Notes under the pieces: model-generated
What the model was told of the DNA's origin: nothing
The model's database searches: none
Seen by the model: only the letters and a program-made list of their open reading frames with translations
Translations under genes and position numbers: made by a program
Part shown: positions 63,521-64,000 of the stretch, piece after piece
Numbering within the stretch: position 1 is the first letter of the stretch
Layout of the letters: each line of letters opens with the position of its first letter
NCBI GenBank assembly: GCA_015075425.1
Contig: JABTUL010000002.1
Location: 806,001-870,000, forward strand
DNA: 64,000 bases
From: Spirochaetales bacterium
GTDB lineage: Bacteria; Spirochaetota; Leptospiria; Leptospirales; Leptonemataceae
Direction of reading: 5' to 3'

Positions 63521-63999
63521 CCGGCGCGGAAAAGCTGTCTTGGATCCAGCCGGGCCCGTAACTGGTAAAAGGGACTTCCCTTTGCACTGGCAAGAAAGGG
63601 TGGCACCGCCAGTCCTGCTTTTTCAATGAACTTGCGGGCTTCTTCTACGCCGCCCAGATAATCGACCCAGGCAGATGCCGGAAGCCAGCTGAATCCAAAA
63701 CCCATGGCGCCATCCACACCATTCTGATCTGTGACTTCCGGTATCAACGAAAGGGAATAGCTGATGTAGCGCGCAATGAAATAACGCAACAGGTCCGCTT
63801 CAAAGCCGGTCGCTGTTTTGAGGATGTCCATTGCCTGAGCATAGCGAGAATCGCGGATGGCATTTTGCATATCCTTTTTAAAGGGAATGCTCACGGCCGG
63901 CAGGGGTCCGTAGTCGCCGCGACCTATATCAAAGACCAGTTTTTCGCGGCTGCCGTCCGGGTTTTTTTTGCGCTGGTACAGACCTTTGCCTGATTTATT
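63517..63999 (-). CDS. 3-hydroxyacyl-CoA dehydrogenase, C-terminal part (5' beyond window)
   Basis: The minus-strand frame is open to the window edge, so only about 160 C-terminal residues are seen. A GKGLYQRKKNPDGSREKL segment and FDIGRGDYGPL match the linker between the two 3HCDH_C-type domains. RYISYSLSLIPEV followed by VDGAMGFGFSWLPASAWVDYLGG then matches the second C-terminal domain of fatty-acid oxidation 3-hydroxyacyl-CoA dehydrogenases. The NAD-binding half would lie to the right. It likely acts in beta-oxidation. Convergent with the GH18 gene, overlapping by 4 bp. Confidence 0.8.
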   Translation of the reverse strand, partial: NKSGKGLYQRKKNPDGSREKLVFDIGRGDYGPLPAVSIPFKKDMQNAIRDSRYAQAMDILKTATGFEADLLRYFIARYISYSLSLIPEVTDQNGVDGAMGFGFSWLPASAWVDYLGGVEEARKFIEKAGLAVPPFLASAKGSPFYQLRARLDPRQLFRAG

Positions 64000-64000
64000 G

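Noticed and set aside
1-64000. CRISPR arrays, rRNA genes or prophage blocks
   Set aside because: No regularly spaced repeats, rRNA signatures or phage structural genes were found.

Overview
The window looks like chromosomal DNA around the replication origin of a moderately GC-rich spirochaete of the Leptospirales, closer in base composition to Leptonema/Turneriella-type genomes than to AT-rich Leptospira. This rests on gene content (7TM-HAMP-SpoIIE phosphatase with TPRs, DUF3015 protein, many lipoproteins, large NAD-glutamate dehydrogenase) and on overall GC impression. It is an inference, not a database match. The genome is very compact: ATGA, GTGA and TTGA start/stop overlaps are common and convergent genes often overlap at their 3' ends.

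Layout. 1-6 kb: the end of a CASTOR/POLLUX-type channel gene, then an apparent sulfur/nitrogen reduction operon (ferredoxin, siroheme sulfite/nitrite reductase with a C-terminal HEPN-like tail, an unknown protein, and a GapB-like protein that has lost both catalytic residues). 6-12.7 kb: two serine tRNAs, two small membrane proteins, a GltS-type glutamate carrier, a Pro-Glu-repeat anchored protein, an RNA uracil methyltransferase, a lipoprotein and a DUF3015 protein. 12.8-17.5 kb: TldD peptidase, then an accessory patch with a NERD-nuclease/SF1-helicase preceded by a tiny coupled ORF, a 190-bp MITE-like relic of an ISAzo13-type element, and non-coding DNA. 17.5-26.4 kb: a SpoIIE signalling protein, TonB-like protein, an NTF2/ABC transporter operon, a LURP-one protein, fructosamine kinase-PrmC, a 58-aa ORF and a lipoprotein. 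26.4-36 kb: GT39 glycosyltransferase, giant NAD-GDH, a propeller lipoprotein, an unknown gene and a partial cytochrome c maturation set (ccmB, ccmC). 36-45.7 kb: gpmI, dinB, an apparently exported PIMT, and the origin-proximal parB-parA-rsmG and mnmG block, with a near-perfect parS inside mnmG. 45.8-56.9 kb: an unusual ATP-grasp/FMN-hydroxyacid-dehydrogenase fusion, cinA, a TPR protein, holA, ilvB, a theta-type (LCIB) carbonic anhydrase, a VapBC module, an RNase D-like exonuclease and a lytic transglycosylase. 56.9-64 kb: a shrunken, divergent dnaA, a candidate oriC, dnaN, recF, a DciA-type helicase loader gene, several envelope genes, a GH18 lipoprotein and the C-terminal part of a 3-hydroxyacyl-CoA dehydrogenase.

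Orientation supports an origin near 58 kb: most genes in roughly 26-57 kb are on the minus strand and most after 57 kb on the plus strand, so they point away from it. The parts most worth follow-up are the catalytically dead GAPDH in the sulfite reductase operon, the ATP-grasp/FMN fusion, the contracted DnaA with its candidate origin and parS, the LCIB-type carbonic anhydrase, and the NERD-helicase patch beside the MITE.
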